Assembly: GCA_044359565.1 (NCBI GenBank)
Contig: JBIKLX010000160.1
Coordinates: forward strand, 1-7,420
Source: VFMC01 sp044359565
GTDB lineage: Bacteria > Actinomycetota > Acidimicrobiia > Acidimicrobiales > Ilumatobacteraceae
Direction of reading: 5' to 3'
DNA length: 7,420 nt
The first letter of the stretch is position 1. Each line of letters begins with the position of its first letter. The notes under the pieces are model-generated. The model was not told the origin of the DNA. It did no database searches and saw only the letters and a program-made list of their open reading frames with translations. The position numbers and the translations under genes are program-made. Positions 6,243-7,420 of this stretch are shown piece after piece.

Positions 6243-6271
6243 CGTCGCCGCAATTCACGCTGTAGGCGACG
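6243..6271 (+). terminator. Hairpin after the fusion gene
   Basis: Perfect 7-base arms CGTCGCC (6243-6249) and GGCGACG (6265-6271) with a 15-base loop, starting 13 bases after the stop codon. Position fits a terminator; the long loop and lack of a U-tract make it weak. Confidence 0.3.
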
Positions 6272-6299
6272 GCCCACGACCCTCCCGGCCACTGCTGGA

Positions 6300-6329
6300 C
6301 GGCGATCGCGGTTCGCCGACCGGTACTGT
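6300..6329 (+). promoter_or_regulatory. Predicted leaderless promoter of the membrane protein gene, with small inverted repeat
   Basis: TACTGT (6324-6329) fits TANNNT and ends six bases before ATG 6336, with no Shine-Dalgarno sequence, so transcription likely begins at the start codon. A clear -35 is not seen. An inverted repeat CGGCGA (6300-6305) and TCGCCG (6313-6318), containing the 8-base palindrome GCGATCGC on its left, lies where the -35 region would be and could be a regulator site. Confidence 0.4.
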
Positions 6330-6335
6330 CTGCGC

Positions 6336-7040
6336 ATGACCGGGGTTGCGTCGTCGTTCACGCTGCGACGTGCCATGGCCCTCGACTTCCGTACATCGGG
6401 GTGGGGGCCGCGAGTGGCACTGGTGGGTGTGGTCGCGTGGCTCGTCTACGAGTGGGGCCCCGGTAACGAGACCGTCACCCCGTGGTTGCTGGCGAACCTG
6501 CTCGACCACTTCGAGGGCTTCACCGCAGTGGTCGTGGTGGCAGCCGTGGCGTTTGCCTTCACCACCTTGCAGCAGTTGGCATCGGGATTCATGGCGCTCG
6601 CCGGTTTCTCGGTGCTCGACCGAACTGCACAGGCCTCGTGGCAGCGGCTCGAACGATCGAACTCAGGACTGCGTGGCGGCTGGCAGTCGATGCGCTGGTC
6701 GACTCGGGTCGCGGTGGTGTTCGGGCTCGGCACCACGGCGGTGGCACTGATGCAGATCATCACCACCGGACAGGTGGGCGTGCGCGTGCACGCCCGCGTG
6801 ATCGTCGCGAGCGCGGCAGTATGCGGGGCAACGGTGGCGGTCATCGGTGCGGTGTGCGCAGGCATCGTGGCCGTGGGCAGGGCGGTCGATGCGTGGAGTG
6901 GTGCCACCGACCGATTCGTCGCGATTCTGGCCCAGCCCTGGCTCTGGCTACTGCTGGCGGCAGCGTTGGTCGCGCGTGAAGCGGTAGCCGGTCGACGGGC
7001 TGGTGCTCAGGCCGAGTCGACCGAGCGGCCGGGGTCGTGA
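6336..7040 (+). CDS. Multi-pass membrane protein of unknown function
   Basis: A 234-residue protein I do not recognise. Hydrophobic segments lie near residues 25-39, 61-90 (probably one or two spans), 123-145, 153-181 and 197-213, so four to five membrane spans. Between the second and third is a polar, basic stretch (residues 95-122: RTAQASWQRLERSNSGLRGG and on) that is likely cytoplasmic. The C-terminus (215-234) is charged. No enzymatic, transporter or channel signature is visible. ATG 6336 is chosen because a TANNNT box stands six bases before it and the hydrophobic profile begins normally after a 24-residue polar lead. It follows the fusion gene by 105 bases with its own promoter, so it is probably a separate unit. 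Its end overlaps the end of the convergent acetyltransferase gene by 34 bases. Confidence 0.75.
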   Translation: MTGVASSFTLRRAMALDFRTSGWGPRVALVGVVAWLVYEWGPGNETVTPWLLANLLDHFEGFTAVVVVAAVAFAFTTLQQLASGFMALAGFSVLDRTAQASWQRLERSNSGLRGGWQSMRWSTRVAVVFGLGTTAVALMQIITTGQVGVRVHARVIVASAAVCGATVAVIGAVCAGIVAVGRAVDAWSGATDRFVAILAQPWLWLLLAAALVAREAVAGRRAGAQAESTERPGS

Positions 7041-7420
7041 CGGGTGCGACGAAGGAACACCGTCGGTAGACCGTGCACGTCATCGGCGGTGTGGGTGGCG
7101 ACGAAGCCCAGGCGGGCGAGGATGCGCAGGCTGGCGATGTTGGCCGGATCCGCCGTCGCCGCCAACTCGGACAGGGTGCGATCGGCTAGGTCGAGCACCG
7201 CCCGGGCCGCCTCGGTGGCCAGGCCCCGGCCCCACCAGGTGGGTAGTAGCGCGTAGGTCAGTTCCGGCTCGTCCGTGTCCTCGCCAGGGTCGACGCCGCA
7301 GTAGCCCACGAACGCCCCGCTGGCGCGGTCGTGCAGCGCCCAGAGACCACCACCGGGTTCGGTGCCGCATCGCCGCATGGCATTGTCGAGCCAACGGGTG
7401 ATGGCGGCGGCATCGGCGGG
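7007..7420 (-). CDS. GNAT-family N-acetyltransferase, RimJ/RimL-like (5' end beyond window)
   Basis: An acetyl-CoA-dependent acetyltransferase of the GNAT fold; 137 residues are visible and the frame is still open at the right edge, so the N-terminal beta strand and first helices are missing. The ATG at 7378 lies inside the fold (preceded in frame by AAAITRWLDNA) and is not the true start. Visible family features: GLWALHDRASGAFVGYCG (beta strands 2-3 with the IGYCG-like turn), ELTYALLP, the acetyl-CoA pyrophosphate-binding WWGRGLATEAARAVL (motif A), and NIASLRILARLGF near the end, as in RimJ/RimL-like proteins. The substrate could be a protein N-terminus, an amino acid or a small amine; it cannot be told. 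It converges on the membrane protein gene and overlaps it. Confidence 0.88.
   Translation of the reverse strand, partial: PADAAAITRWLDNAMRRCGTEPGGGLWALHDRASGAFVGYCGVDPGEDTDEPELTYALLPTWWGRGLATEAARAVLDLADRTLSELAATADPANIASLRILARLGFVATHTADDVHGLPTVFLRRTRHDPGRSVDSA

Noticed and set aside
5063..6265. A 400-codon frame on the plus strand in another phase.
   Set aside because: Arginine-rich shadow of the esterase half; the real frame carries HGGG, GWSAGG and the other catalytic motifs.
1..7420. tRNA or rRNA genes, CRISPR arrays, insertion sequences, toxin-antitoxin or phage modules.
   Set aside because: No tRNA-like cloverleaf, regularly spaced repeats, transposase motifs or terminal inverted repeats were seen on either strand.

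Overview
The window is about two-thirds G+C, uses GTG as well as ATG starts, and has two genes that appear to start without a leader (TANNNT box 6 or 7 bases before ATG). With actinobacterial-looking protein families (PadR next to a molybdate transporter, a Baeyer-Villiger monooxygenase fused to an HSL-type esterase), this suggests a high-GC actinobacterium, perhaps of the Acidimicrobiia; the assignment is an inference from composition and content.

Left part (1-1294): a TetR-family regulator enters from the left edge without its first residues, and converges on a PadR-family regulator on the minus strand. The 162 bases between them carry three short perfect inverted repeats that may end both transcripts. 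Middle part (1295-3465): a short divergent promoter region separates padR from a molybdate ABC transporter operon. A 19-base perfect inverted repeat lies across both predicted promoters, so PadR probably controls itself and the operon. The transporter permease (modB) and ATPase with Mop/TOBE domain (modC) look intact, but where modA should be there is only a 59-codon open frame whose last 40 residues resemble the C-terminal end of ModA. It overlaps modB by ATGA. The local system therefore has no complete binding protein.

Right part (3466-7420): after a 143-base gap with two hairpins comes an 873-residue fusion of a complete flavin Baeyer-Villiger-type monooxygenase and a complete HSL-family alpha/beta hydrolase. 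The likely logic is a two-step ketone breakdown in one polypeptide: oxygen insertion to an ester or lactone, then hydrolysis. The histidine of the Baeyer-Villiger fingerprint is replaced by phenylalanine, so the first activity is not certain. Then follow an unrecognised multi-pass membrane protein with a leaderless-type promoter and, convergent and overlapping it by 34 bases, a GNAT acetyltransferase that runs off the right edge.

The main points for a second look are the modA remnant in front of modBC, the palindromic operator over facing promoters, the fused monooxygenase-esterase and its altered fingerprint.
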